DNA from: Bacteroidia bacterium
GTDB lineage: Bacteria > Bacteroidota > Bacteroidia > Flavobacteriales > Flavobacteriaceae
Direction of reading: 5' to 3'
Length of the DNA: 64,000 bases
Assembly: GCA_030427735.1 (NCBI GenBank)
Contig: JAUIBP010000005.1
Span: 1 to 64,000 of the forward strand
Within the stretch, counting starts at the first letter, position 1; the number at the start of each line of letters is the position of its first letter. The notes under the pieces are model-generated. The model was not told the origin of the DNA, searched no databases, and saw nothing but the letters and a program-made list of their open reading frames with translations. The translations under genes were made by a program, and so were the position numbers. Below are positions 44,607 to 52,668 of the stretch, piece by piece.

Positions 44607-47096
44607 TTAAATTCGTTTTATAAAACGTTTTATTCGACCTATTACACCTTTATTTCCTTCAGATTCGTGATATGCATTACCATACATGCCATACCCATAT
44701 CCGTAACCATATCCGTAGCCGTAGCCATAACCGTAATTATGGTTGGTTTTGTGTTTATAAAAGTTAAGCACAAAGCTAATGTTCTTTACTTCACCCATAC
44801 GATATTTAGCATTAATAAGCGAGAGCATACCTTTTTTAGTGTAATCTAAACGCACCATAAAAATAGTTGCATCGGCAAATTGTGTTAACTGCAAAGCATC
44901 TGTTACCAATCCTAAAGGCGGCGTATCTAGAACTATCATATCGTATTCTTTACGTAATCTAGTAAGTAAGTGAGTCATGGTATCTCCCATCAACAATTCT
45001 GAAGGGTTTGGAGGCACAGGCCCAGAAGGTATAACAGCTAAATTTTCGATTTCTGTTTGATGTGTCACTTCTTCCAAACTATGTTCTCCTATCAAATAAT
45101 TCACCATTCCCAAATCGTTAGAAATACCAAAATCCCCAAAAATTTTAGGTTTCCGCAAATCCAATCCTAACAAAATTGTTTTCTTACCAGACAACGCATA
45201 CACTGTAGCCATGTTAATGGATGTAAACGTTTTCCCCTCACCACTTACCGACGAGGTAACCATAATGGTTCTTCCTAAACCCTGATCGACTTCGTGTTTT
45301 TTAAATATAAACTGTAAACTTGACCTAATAGCTCTGAACGATTCGGCTACAGCCGATTTTGGTTTTTCGAAAACCACTAAATTATTATGATACTTGTATT
45401 TACCTATTAAACCCAGAATTGGAATTCTTGATAAACGCTCTACTTCATCCGAGCCATGTATGGTATTATCTAATAGGTAAATGATAAAAATTATAAGCAT
45501 AGGTAAGAAAAAGCCAACCATTAAAGCCATCATATAATTAAGTGACTTGTTCGGACCAATAAGTCCGCCACCAATATCTTTAGCATCGTCTATTGATGTG
45601 ATATCCGATATGTTTGCTGCTTTTACAATAGCTGCCTCGCTACGTTTAGCCATATACACATTATACGCCTCTTGACTAATGTCTAGCTTACGCTGAATTT
45701 TTAAATATTCCTGTTGGTCTTCAGGCAGATTACTCAATTTTGCCTCAAGCGTTGCGGCTTGTTTTTGAATACTATTTAACTGAAGTCTAATGGTACTTTT
45801 AGTAGCATCAATAGTTTCTAGAAGCACTTTTTTCTCGGCATTTATTCTTCGGTCTAAATCCTTAAATAAATCCGAGCTTTCCTTCATAGTATATTCCAAA
45901 CTTTGTCGCTCTATCGCCAAGGCTGTAATTTTACCCACACTTTGCTGAATATTGGGCTCGTCTATACCTACAGATGATGGCGCTGCGATATTTACATAAT
46001 TTGTTTTGGTGCGTAAATAATCGTCTAACGCATTTAAGTAATTTAGCTTAGTCTGTTCTATTTCTTTAGCCATTTCGTACTCACGTAAACGCGACGAAAC
46101 CTCTGTCATTTCTGCATCAACATCAAATACCTTATTTTGTTTTCTAAAGGTGTTCATCTCGTCAGACACATCTTTCAAGTTGTTATTAACACTCGCCAAA
46201 CTACTATCTATAAATCGAATGGTATTTGTTGCATACAGATTTTTACGTTCTAATTCTGTTTTACTTAAAATAGCTGTTGTAGCATTAAGATAATCTACTA
46301 TTTTGGCTTTGTTATGTCCGGTTAACGAAAGTTTTAAAACCGATGAAGATTCTTTAGAAAAGGGCTCGGTTTTCACCGCATTTTTATAACTATTTACAAC
46401 CTGGTCGAAATCTAAAAATTTCACAAAATATTCGCTCCCATTTGTTACGGCCTGGTCTGGTTTTGTATACAACGTAAAATGGATAAATGATAAATTTACA
46501 GGCTTACCAACCTCGAAAACCTTATTAAAAATACCTACAGGCAAACTTACGCTACCCATATGTTTATCGCCATAAAACTGAACTTTTCCTTCAGATTTTT
46601 CGAATTCTGAAAACAACTCGAATTGTTTGTCATTTAAAAATCGGATGCCTAATGCATGGTTTAAAAGTTGTCCTTTTTCATTATCTATTTCAACATAAAA
46701 AGGGGCTGATTTATAAATATCTTCTTTCCTGTATTTACCTTCCTTTAAATACTCTAAGTAATACTGAAGCGAATCTACAACCTTCTCGTTATGGCTTCTG
46801 GTTTGTAAAGAGGTAATCACTTTGCCTACTTTTCCTGAGACACCTCCCCAGTTAAACGAAATACTGGTATTGGCTGTAAAAAATGGGTTTTGGTCGTTTT
46901 CTACAGAAATTAAAGAGTCTAATCTATAAATGTTTTGCTTTCTAATATTTATAAGGTAAGCAATTATTAAAGCGGCACCAATGCATAACAACACCAATTT
47001 CCACAGGTTTAACACTTTAAACAAATACCCTCTAAAATCGAAGGTCATGCCCCCCGATTCCATTTGATCCTGATCGTCATACTCGTACTGCACCAT
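44607..47096 (-). CDS. Wzc-like tyrosine autokinase (polysaccharide co-polymerase) with Tyr-Gly tail
   Basis: A bacterial tyrosine kinase of 829 residues controlling capsule or exopolysaccharide assembly and export. It has membrane helices at about 32-50 and 520-542, a Wzz-type periplasmic domain with coiled coils (about 290-480), and the cytoplasmic kinase domain (about 570-775). The kinase domain has Walker A SVSGEGKT at 616-623, Walker A' ILLGLDLRK at 641-649 and Walker B IVLDTPP at 721-727. The tail has eight alternating Tyr-Gly pairs (Y788 to Y802), plus Tyr 805 and 809, the likely autophosphorylation cluster. It lies 3 bases after the Wza-like gene in an operon. Confidence 0.93.
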   Translation of the reverse strand: MVQYEYDDQDQMESGGMTFDFRGYLFKVLNLWKLVLLCIGAALIIAYLINIRKQNIYRLDSLISVENDQNPFFTANTSISFNWGGVSGKVGKVITSLQTRSHNEKVVDSLQYYLEYLKEGKYRKEDIYKSAPFYVEIDNEKGQLLNHALGIRFLNDKQFELFSEFEKSEGKVQFYGDKHMGSVSLPVGIFNKVFEVGKPVNLSFIHFTLYTKPDQAVTNGSEYFVKFLDFDQVVNSYKNAVKTEPFSKESSSVLKLSLTGHNKAKIVDYLNATTAILSKTELERKNLYATNTIRFIDSSLASVNNNLKDVSDEMNTFRKQNKVFDVDAEMTEVSSRLREYEMAKEIEQTKLNYLNALDDYLRTKTNYVNIAAPSSVGIDEPNIQQSVGKITALAIERQSLEYTMKESSDLFKDLDRRINAEKKVLLETIDATKSTIRLQLNSIQKQAATLEAKLSNLPEDQQEYLKIQRKLDISQEAYNVYMAKRSEAAIVKAANISDITSIDDAKDIGGGLIGPNKSLNYMMALMVGFFLPMLIIFIIYLLDNTIHGSDEVERLSRIPILGLIGKYKYHNNLVVFEKPKSAVAESFRAIRSSLQFIFKKHEVDQGLGRTIMVTSSVSGEGKTFTSINMATVYALSGKKTILLGLDLRKPKIFGDFGISNDLGMVNYLIGEHSLEEVTHQTEIENLAVIPSGPVPPNPSELLMGDTMTHLLTRLRKEYDMIVLDTPPLGLVTDALQLTQFADATIFMVRLDYTKKGMLSLINAKYRMGEVKNISFVLNFYKHKTNHNYGYGYGYGYGYGYGYGMYGNAYHESEGNKGVIGRIKRFIKRI
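44691..44735 (-). repeat. Tandem Tyr-Gly coding repeat in the kinase tail
   Basis: The six-base unit TACGGn/TATGGn repeats about eight times, encoding eight alternating Tyr-Gly pairs. Synonymous changes break exact DNA identity, but slippage could alter the number of tyrosines. Confidence 0.7.
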
Positions 47097-47099
47097 GGG

Positions 47100-47894
47100 T
47101 TATAATCGATCTATTAATAATAATGTTGTTGTCCCTAAAGTAATAATGGTTGCAATAGTCGTTAAGGTTTGCATTCCTGTTTCGCCTGTTCCCCAAGATT
47201 TTTGTGGTAATGGTTTTACGTAAATAATATCGTTAGGCTGAATGTAATAATATGGCGAATCCATAACATCTTCACGCGTTATATCGATATGATGAATTTT
47301 TTGTCCTTGCGGATATTGCCGTATAATCATAATATCTTTTCGGTCTCCAGTAATAGGAATTTCTCCTGCATTGGCTATAGCTTCAAAAATATTTACCCGA
47401 TCTTGAAACAAGGTATTCGTTCCGGGCGCAGACACTTCTCCACTAACCGTATAGCGCAACCCCGTAAGCTTTACAGTTACAAATATGTTAGCCGTTTCTT
47501 TAAATTGTTCTTCTAAGAGTTTTTGCTCTAAGATTTTTTCAATTTCTTCAGTAGTATATCCTAACACATTTACTTTTCCCAATGCGGGAATTCTAATTTC
47601 GCCATGTAAATCTACCGTAAATCCATCAAAATAAGCACGCTCATCGCTATCTGCACTTAATAAATCTTCTCCTACCGGATTAAAGATTTGTACGGCATCC
47701 TGATCTAATGCTTTTACTCTAATATTTAAAATATCGTAAACCTGAACACGATAAGGCGCTTGGGCTGCCACGACTTTAGCAATAGAATCGGCCTCGGTTT
47801 CCGAAGGTTGTAAATACACCATATCTTTATGAGGAACACAGCCCGAAATGGCTAAACATAAAATGATGCAAATGGTCGTAAGGAATTTGGTCAT
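47100..47894 (-). CDS. Wza-like polysaccharide export lipoprotein
   Basis: A 264-residue lipoprotein of the polysaccharide biosynthesis/export family. The signal ends in AISGC, with the lipidated Cys at residue 19. The PES domain has YRVQVYDILNIRVKA and an SLBB-like region with YTVSGEVSAPGT and IFEAIANAGE. A C-terminal hydrophobic helix (TLTTIATIITLGTTTLLLI) probably crosses the outer membrane. It would form the export channel that works with the Wzc-like kinase just downstream. It is shorter than E. coli Wza (about 379 residues), so fewer SLBB repeats are present. Confidence 0.9.
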   Translation of the reverse strand: MTKFLTTICIILCLAISGCVPHKDMVYLQPSETEADSIAKVVAAQAPYRVQVYDILNIRVKALDQDAVQIFNPVGEDLLSADSDERAYFDGFTVDLHGEIRIPALGKVNVLGYTTEEIEKILEQKLLEEQFKETANIFVTVKLTGLRYTVSGEVSAPGTNTLFQDRVNIFEAIANAGEIPITGDRKDIMIIRQYPQGQKIHHIDITREDVMDSPYYYIQPNDIIYVKPLPQKSWGTGETGMQTLTTIATIITLGTTTLLLIDRL

Positions 47895-47918
47895 GAATAG
47901 CGATCAGTGATTTACTGA

Positions 47919-47926
47919 CAAATATA
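47919..47926 (-). promoter_or_regulatory. -7 promoter element for the polysaccharide export operon
   Basis: The minus strand reads TATATTTG, an exact TAnnTTTG match, 24 bases before the ATG at 47894. Confidence 0.5.
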
Positions 47927-48002
47927 AGTTTTCGACAGGAATATCAAAACTAATCGTTTACTTTTTGGATATTTGCAAAACAATTCTAAAACCTATCAAC
48001 TC

Positions 48003-49859
48003 TTGAATTATTTAACTGTAGAAAACATATCTAAATCTTACGGAGAACTTACCTTGTTCGAAAACCTATCGTTTAGCATTCATAAAGATCAAAAAATAGC
48101 TTTTGTTGCAAAAAACGGCACGGGCAAAACATCTATTTTAAATATTCTTGCAGGATTAGACCAACCCGATACAGGACAAATAATTTTCAGAAAAAACATT
48201 ACGGTTTCCTTCTTACCTCAAGAACCTAATCTAGACCCTAACTTAACGGTAGAAGACACCATTTTTGATGCCGATCACGATATTTTAAAAGTCATTAAAA
48301 ATTACGAAAAAGCATTAAACAATCCTGAACAAGTTGAAGCTTACCAAAAAGCATTCGAACAAATGGATCGGTTTAACGCTTGGGATTTCGAAACACAATA
48401 CAAGCAAATTCTATCGAAATTAAAACTCGATAACTTTTCGCAAAAAGTAAGCACCCTTTCTGGCGGACAAAAAAAACGCTTAGCCCTTGCCAACGCTTTA
48501 ATTAATAAGCCCGATTTATTAATTTTAGACGAGCCTACCAACCATTTAGACCTGGAAATGATAGAGTGGTTAGAATTGTTTTTTGCCAAGGAAAACATGA
48601 CCTTGTTTATGGTTACCCACGATCGGTTTTTCTTAGAACGGGTTTGCAACGAAATTTTAGAACTAGACCAAGGCGAATTATATAACTACAAAGGCAATTA
48701 CTCGTATTACCTTGAAAAAAAAGAAGCCAGAGTAAATCAAGAAGCGGTAGAAACAGGCAAAGCCAAACAACTCTTCAAGAAAGAATTGGAATGGATGCGA
48801 CGCCAACCCAAAGCCAGAACTACAAAATCAAAATCGCGTATAGACGATTTTCACGATATTAAACAACGTGCCCATAAACGCCGCAAAGAACATCAAGTAG
48901 AATTAGAACTTAACATGGAGCGATTGGGCAATAAAATTGTAGAACTACACAATTTAAAAAAAGTGTTTAAAGATAAAATCATTTTAAACGGCTTTACTTA
49001 TAATTTTCAACGTGGAGAACGTGTGGGTATTATTGGTAAAAATGGTACTGGAAAATCTACCTTTCTAAACATTTTAACTCAAAGCACGACTCCAGATAGC
49101 GGTAAAATAACTTTAGGAGAAACCGTAAAATTCGGCTATTACACACAAGCAGGCATAGCTGTCAAACCCGACCAGAAAGTAATAGATGTGGTACGCGAAT
49201 TTGGCGATTACATTCCGCTTAAAAAAGGGAGACAAATTAGTGCCCAACAACTTTTAGAACGCTTTCTATTCGACCGAAAAAAGCAATACGATTTTGTAGA
49301 AAAATTAAGTGGTGGCGAACGCAAACGCTTGTATTTATGTACGGTTTTAATTCAGAATCCTAATTTTTTAATTCTGGATGAACCTACAAACGATTTAGAC
49401 ATTGTAACGCTAAATGTTCTTGAAGATTTCTTACTAGATTTCCCAGGGTGCTTAATTGTTGTGACTCACGACCGTTATTTTATGGATAAAATTGTAGACC
49501 ATCTTTTTGTGTTTAGAGGCGAAGGTGTTATTGAAGATTTCCCTGGAAATTACAGCGATTTTAGAACTTACGAAGACAGTCCAGAAGTAACAATTTCTGA
49601 AGATAAAAAAGAAAAAAAACACTGGAAACAAGATTCTGGAGCAAAACTCTCGTACAACGAACAAAAAGAGTACAATAACATTGAAAGCAAACTAAAATCG
49701 TTAGCGTACGATAAAACCGAATTGGAAGCCAAGTTTAATAATCCCGATTTAACCCAAGACCAAATTAACGAGCTCTCTTTAAAACTTGAAGCCATTATTA
49801 ACGAAATAGACCAAAAAGAAGAGCGTTGGTTCGAACTTGCATCAAAATTAGAAGAATAA
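48003..49859 (+). CDS. ABC-F family ATPase (Uup/EttA-like)
   Basis: A 618-residue soluble protein with two ABC domains and no membrane segment. ABC-F proteins act on the ribosome in translation. The first domain has AKNGTGKTS, signature LSGGQKKRLALANAL and LLILDEPTNHLD. The second has GKNGTGKST, LSGGERKRLYLCTVL and FLILDEPTNDLD. The arm region between them is Lys/Arg-rich, and a C-terminal coiled coil (about residues 545-618) resembles Uup. I start at TTG 48003 (MNYLTVENISKSYGE), matching the family opening. The ORF's TTG at 47973 lies within a promoter-like GATATTTG. Confidence 0.93.
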   Translation: MNYLTVENISKSYGELTLFENLSFSIHKDQKIAFVAKNGTGKTSILNILAGLDQPDTGQIIFRKNITVSFLPQEPNLDPNLTVEDTIFDADHDILKVIKNYEKALNNPEQVEAYQKAFEQMDRFNAWDFETQYKQILSKLKLDNFSQKVSTLSGGQKKRLALANALINKPDLLILDEPTNHLDLEMIEWLELFFAKENMTLFMVTHDRFFLERVCNEILELDQGELYNYKGNYSYYLEKKEARVNQEAVETGKAKQLFKKELEWMRRQPKARTTKSKSRIDDFHDIKQRAHKRRKEHQVELELNMERLGNKIVELHNLKKVFKDKIILNGFTYNFQRGERVGIIGKNGTGKSTFLNILTQSTTPDSGKITLGETVKFGYYTQAGIAVKPDQKVIDVVREFGDYIPLKKGRQISAQQLLERFLFDRKKQYDFVEKLSGGERKRLYLCTVLIQNPNFLILDEPTNDLDIVTLNVLEDFLLDFPGCLIVVTHDRYFMDKIVDHLFVFRGEGVIEDFPGNYSDFRTYEDSPEVTISEDKKEKKHWKQDSGAKLSYNEQKEYNNIESKLKSLAYDKTELEAKFNNPDLTQDQINELSLKLEAIINEIDQKEERWFELASKLEE

Positions 49860-49871
49860 ATTTTAGTATTC

Positions 49872-50645
49872 GTGTTTTATCAAATTCAGCAGTATTTTAA
49901 ATACTTAAAACAATCTACCAATCAACACGGGGTACATTCGCCGTTTGTATATCATTTGGTAACACAATGTTTTTACAACAAAACCAAACCTAAGGCTTAT
50001 AACGCAATTAAAAATTACAAAGCAGAACTGCTAAACAACCAAAACAGCTTAACAATTACCGATTTGGGTTCAGGATCAGTTTACACAACAAATAAATCCC
50101 GCAAAATATCAAGCTTAGCGCAACATGCGGGAGCTTCAACAAAACACGCCAAATTACTTTTTAGACTTACACAATATTTTCAATTTAAAAATAGCTTAGA
50201 ACTTGGTACTTCTTTAGGCATATCTTCTCACGCCATAGGTCTAGGAAACCCTAACGGGCATCTCACCACGATTGAAGGTTGCCCAGAAGTTTCTAAATTC
50301 ACCGCACAAAATTTACAGAGCAAGCGCCTTAAAAACGTATCTGTTTTAACAGGAGATTTTGCGGATGTTCTTCCGCAATTAACAAACACATCTTTCGATA
50401 TGGTTTTATTTGATGGCAACCACAATAAAGCTGCAACTTTAAAGTATTTTAATCTGCTACTCCCCAAAACCCATAACGATACTGTTTTTATTTTTGATGA
50501 CATTTATTGGTCTAAAGACATGACAGAGGCTTGGCAAGCCATTAAAAATCATCCTAAAGTAACAGTCACTATAGACACCTTTCAATACGGGTTTGTGTTT
50601 TTTAGACAAGAACAAACCAAAGAACATTTTACAATACGCCTGTAA
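49872..50645 (+). CDS. Class I SAM-dependent methyltransferase
   Basis: A 257-residue protein with a class I methyltransferase core. A helical N-terminus carries NQHGVHSPFVYHLVTQCFY. The SAM-binding strand-loop is SLELGTSLGISSHAI (the E/DxGxxxG motif), with LTTIEGCPEV for the ribose-binding acid, FDMVLFDGNH for motif IV and HNDTVFIFDDIYW further on. The substrate is unknown. The start is GTG at 49872, since no ATG precedes the conserved N-terminal segment. It begins 12 bases after the ABC-F gene and so may be co-transcribed. Confidence 0.85.
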   Translation: MFYQIQQYFKYLKQSTNQHGVHSPFVYHLVTQCFYNKTKPKAYNAIKNYKAELLNNQNSLTITDLGSGSVYTTNKSRKISSLAQHAGASTKHAKLLFRLTQYFQFKNSLELGTSLGISSHAIGLGNPNGHLTTIEGCPEVSKFTAQNLQSKRLKNVSVLTGDFADVLPQLTNTSFDMVLFDGNHNKAATLKYFNLLLPKTHNDTVFIFDDIYWSKDMTEAWQAIKNHPKVTVTIDTFQYGFVFFRQEQTKEHFTIRL

Positions 50646-50779
50646 CCTTGTAACATTTTGCAACACTTAGCGTCTTATCGCAAAGACCAAGTTAAATTTA
50701 AGGCAAGTTAAAAATGTAAACTACTTATGTATTTTAAAAACCTGTATCTTGCACCTACCATAACCTCAGCATTTATTTT

Positions 50780-51484
50780 ATGAGCAACGTTATCGAAATT
50801 TCTAATATTATTCGCGATTTTAAACTCGGGCAAGAAACTGTTCACGTTTTAAAAGGCATTGACCTAACCATAAAACGAGGTGATTATATTGCCATTATGG
50901 GACCTTCTGGTTCTGGAAAATCTACGCTAATGAATCTTCTTGGTTGTTTAGACACCCCTACTGCAGGGACCTATATTTTAAACGGGAAAGATGTTAGTAA
51001 AATGACCGACGATGAATTAGCCGATATAAGAAACACCGAAATTGGTTTTGTGTTTCAAACCTTCAATTTACTACCCAGAACCACAGCTCTTGACAACGTT
51101 GCATTACCAATGGTATATGCTGGCCTATCTAAATCCGAACGCCATAAACGCGCAGAAGAAGTACTTACAGAGGTAGGGCTAGCCGACAGAATGGATCACA
51201 AACCCAATCAGCTTTCTGGAGGTCAAAGGCAGCGTGTTGCCGTTGGCCGTGCCCTTGTTAATAAACCTTCAATTATTTTAGCCGACGAGCCAACTGGAAA
51301 CTTAGATTCTAAAACCTCGGTAGAAATTATGGCGCTTTTCGACACCATACACAGCCAAGGCAATACCGTAATTTTAGTAACTCACGAAGAAGACATTGCA
51401 GAACATGCGCACCGCATCATAAGATTAAGAGACGGATTGATTGAAAGCGATAAACGCAACGAAAAATTAACGGTTAATCCTTAG
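50780..51484 (+). CDS. ABC transporter ATPase of the LolD/MacB type
   Basis: A 234-residue ATPase. It has Walker [10 protein letters not shown], signature [15 protein letters not shown], Walker [13 protein letters not shown] and switch His [10 protein letters not shown]. The Q-loop region [23 protein letters not shown] is the pattern of the LolD/MacB subfamily, whose members drive lipoprotein release or mechanotransmission rather than classical transport. No matching FtsX-fold permease is adjacent, so its partner is elsewhere. Confidence 0.9.
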   Translation: MSNVIEISNIIRDFKLGQETVHVLKGIDLTIKRGDYIAIMGPSGSGKSTLMNLLGCLDTPTAGTYILNGKDVSKMTDDELADIRNTEIGFVFQTFNLLPRTTALDNVALPMVYAGLSKSERHKRAEEVLTEVGLADRMDHKPNQLSGGQRQRVAVGRALVNKPSIILADEPTGNLDSKTSVEIMALFDTIHSQGNTVILVTHEEDIAEHAHRIIRLRDGLIESDKRNEKLTVNP

Positions 51485-51516
51485 CCTTAAAATTGGTCTA
51501 TTGCCCAGTAAAGTTT

Positions 51517-51524
51517 TATTTTTG
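51517..51524 (+). promoter_or_regulatory. Promoter of the PduO-type adenosyltransferase gene
   Basis: TATTTTTG matches TAnnTTTG, and a TTG (51493-51495) lies 21 bases upstream at a plausible -33 spacing. The ATG is at 51551. Confidence 0.5.
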
Positions 51525-51550
51525 ATACCTTACAACATCCAAACAAGGTC

Positions 51551-52123
51551 ATGAAAATATACACAAAAACAGGCGATAAAGGCACTACTGCTCTTTTTGG
51601 GGGCTCAAGAGTTCCAAAACATCATATTCGTATAGAAAGCTACGGCACTGTAGACGAACTAAACTCGCATATTGGTTTAATACGAGATCAAGACATTAAT
51701 ACAAACTACAAAACGCTTCTTAACAGCATTCAAGACAAATTATTCACTTTGGGCGCTATGCTGGCGACACCCCCAGAAAAAGAAACTTTAAAAAACGGAA
51801 AGGAACGCTTGAACATTCCTAAAATTTCGGCTCTAGATATTACAGCGTTAGAAAATGCTATAGATAGTATGAACGACGCATTACCACCTATGACGCATTT
51901 TGTATTACCAGGCGGACACCAAACCGTGTCATTCTGTCATATTGCGCGCTGTGTTTGCCGTCGTGCCGAACGTTTAGCCGCTGCTTTAAATGATATCGAG
52001 CCCGTTCAACCCGACGTTTTAACCTATTTAAACCGCCTATCTGACTATCTTTTTGTATTGGCACGAAAGTTGTCTCTAGACTTGCATGCAGACGAGATAA
52101 AATGGGTTCCGGAAAAACTTTAA
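51551..52123 (+). CDS. Cob(I)yrinic acid a,c-diamide adenosyltransferase, PduO type
   Basis: A 190-residue trimeric PduO-type ATP:corrinoid adenosyltransferase that makes adenosylcobalamin from cob(I)alamin and ATP. The ATP-binding N-terminus is MKIYTKTGDKGTTALFGG, followed by the E-S-Y-G-T-V-D-E-L-N stretch and ARCVCRRAERLAAAL in the C-terminal helices. No cobalamin riboswitch or other B12 gene is visible in this window, so it probably salvages imported corrinoid. Confidence 0.93.
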   Translation: MKIYTKTGDKGTTALFGGSRVPKHHIRIESYGTVDELNSHIGLIRDQDINTNYKTLLNSIQDKLFTLGAMLATPPEKETLKNGKERLNIPKISALDITALENAIDSMNDALPPMTHFVLPGGHQTVSFCHIARCVCRRAERLAAALNDIEPVQPDVLTYLNRLSDYLFVLARKLSLDLHADEIKWVPEKL

Positions 52124-52223
52124 GAAACTCTGCACAACAAGCCAAACACAACAAGCTTGAAGTCAACGTGTTCTATAACACATCGCGTTCTTTTATTTAA
52201 TGATGAAATAATTCATTTTTTTC

Positions 52224-52253
52224 TTGACTTTTTAAACTAAAAAATTATTTTTG
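52224..52253 (+). promoter_or_regulatory. Two-box promoter of the DUF2795 gene
   Basis: TTG (52224-52226) as -33 box and TATTTTTG (52246-52253) as -7 box are separated by 19 bases, the spacing expected for Bacteroidota sigma factor. The ATG is 23 bases downstream. It is the best-formed promoter I see in the window. Confidence 0.6.
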
Positions 52254-52276
52254 CACAAAATTAAAACGAATTACAA

Positions 52277-52498
52277 ATGTATTGGACTTTAGAATTAGCA
52301 TCTTATTTGAGCGATGCACCTTGGCCAGCGACTAAAGATGAGCTTATAGACTACGCAATTAGAACTGGAGCACCTCTAGAAGTTGTTGAAAATTTACAAT
52401 CCATTGAAGATGAAGGCGATTCGTACGACTCGATTGAAGAAATCTGGTCTGATTACCCGACTGATGAGGATTACCTCTGGAACGAGGATGAATATTAA
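52277..52498 (+). CDS. DUF2795 small acidic protein
   Basis: A 73-residue cytoplasmic protein matching DUF2795: MYWTLELASYLSDAPWPATKDELIDYAIRTGAPLEVVENL is the family core in a compact helical fold. The last 20 residues are Asp/Glu/Tyr-rich. Function is unknown. It has its own promoter and terminator and so is a single-gene unit ahead of secA. Confidence 0.88.
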   Translation: MYWTLELASYLSDAPWPATKDELIDYAIRTGAPLEVVENLQSIEDEGDSYDSIEEIWSDYPTDEDYLWNEDEY

Positions 52499-52517
52499 TA
52501 TACTATAAAGAAAAGTT

Positions 52518-52545
52518 AAAAAGTCTCATTACGAGACTTTTTTTT
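52518..52545 (+). terminator. Terminator of the DUF2795 gene
   Basis: AAAAAGTCTC (52518-52527) pairs with GAGACTTTTT (52533-52542) around ATTAC, followed by more T residues. Confidence 0.85.
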
Positions 52546-52578
52546 GTGCTATTCTTTATGAAACATAACAACAAACCG

Positions 52579-52586
52579 TATCTTTG
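52579..52586 (+). promoter_or_regulatory. -7 promoter element for secA
   Basis: TATCTTTG, an exact TAnnTTTG match, lies 83 bases before the secA ATG, implying a leader of about 80 bases. Confidence 0.5.
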
Positions 52587-52668
52587 GGTGCTTTGTTACA
52601 AAGCATTTAAAGACCTTAACTTTATACGTTAAGCCCTAGGCTTAACACAACCTTTAACACACATACTC

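Noticed and set aside
44691-44735. CRISPR-like array in the Tyr-Gly repeat
   Set aside because: The units are six bases with no spacers and lie in frame within a kinase gene.
47973-48002. TTG at 47973 as start of the ABC-F gene
   Set aside because: This TTG is part of a promoter-like GATATTTG, and the family sequence begins at the next TTG (48003).
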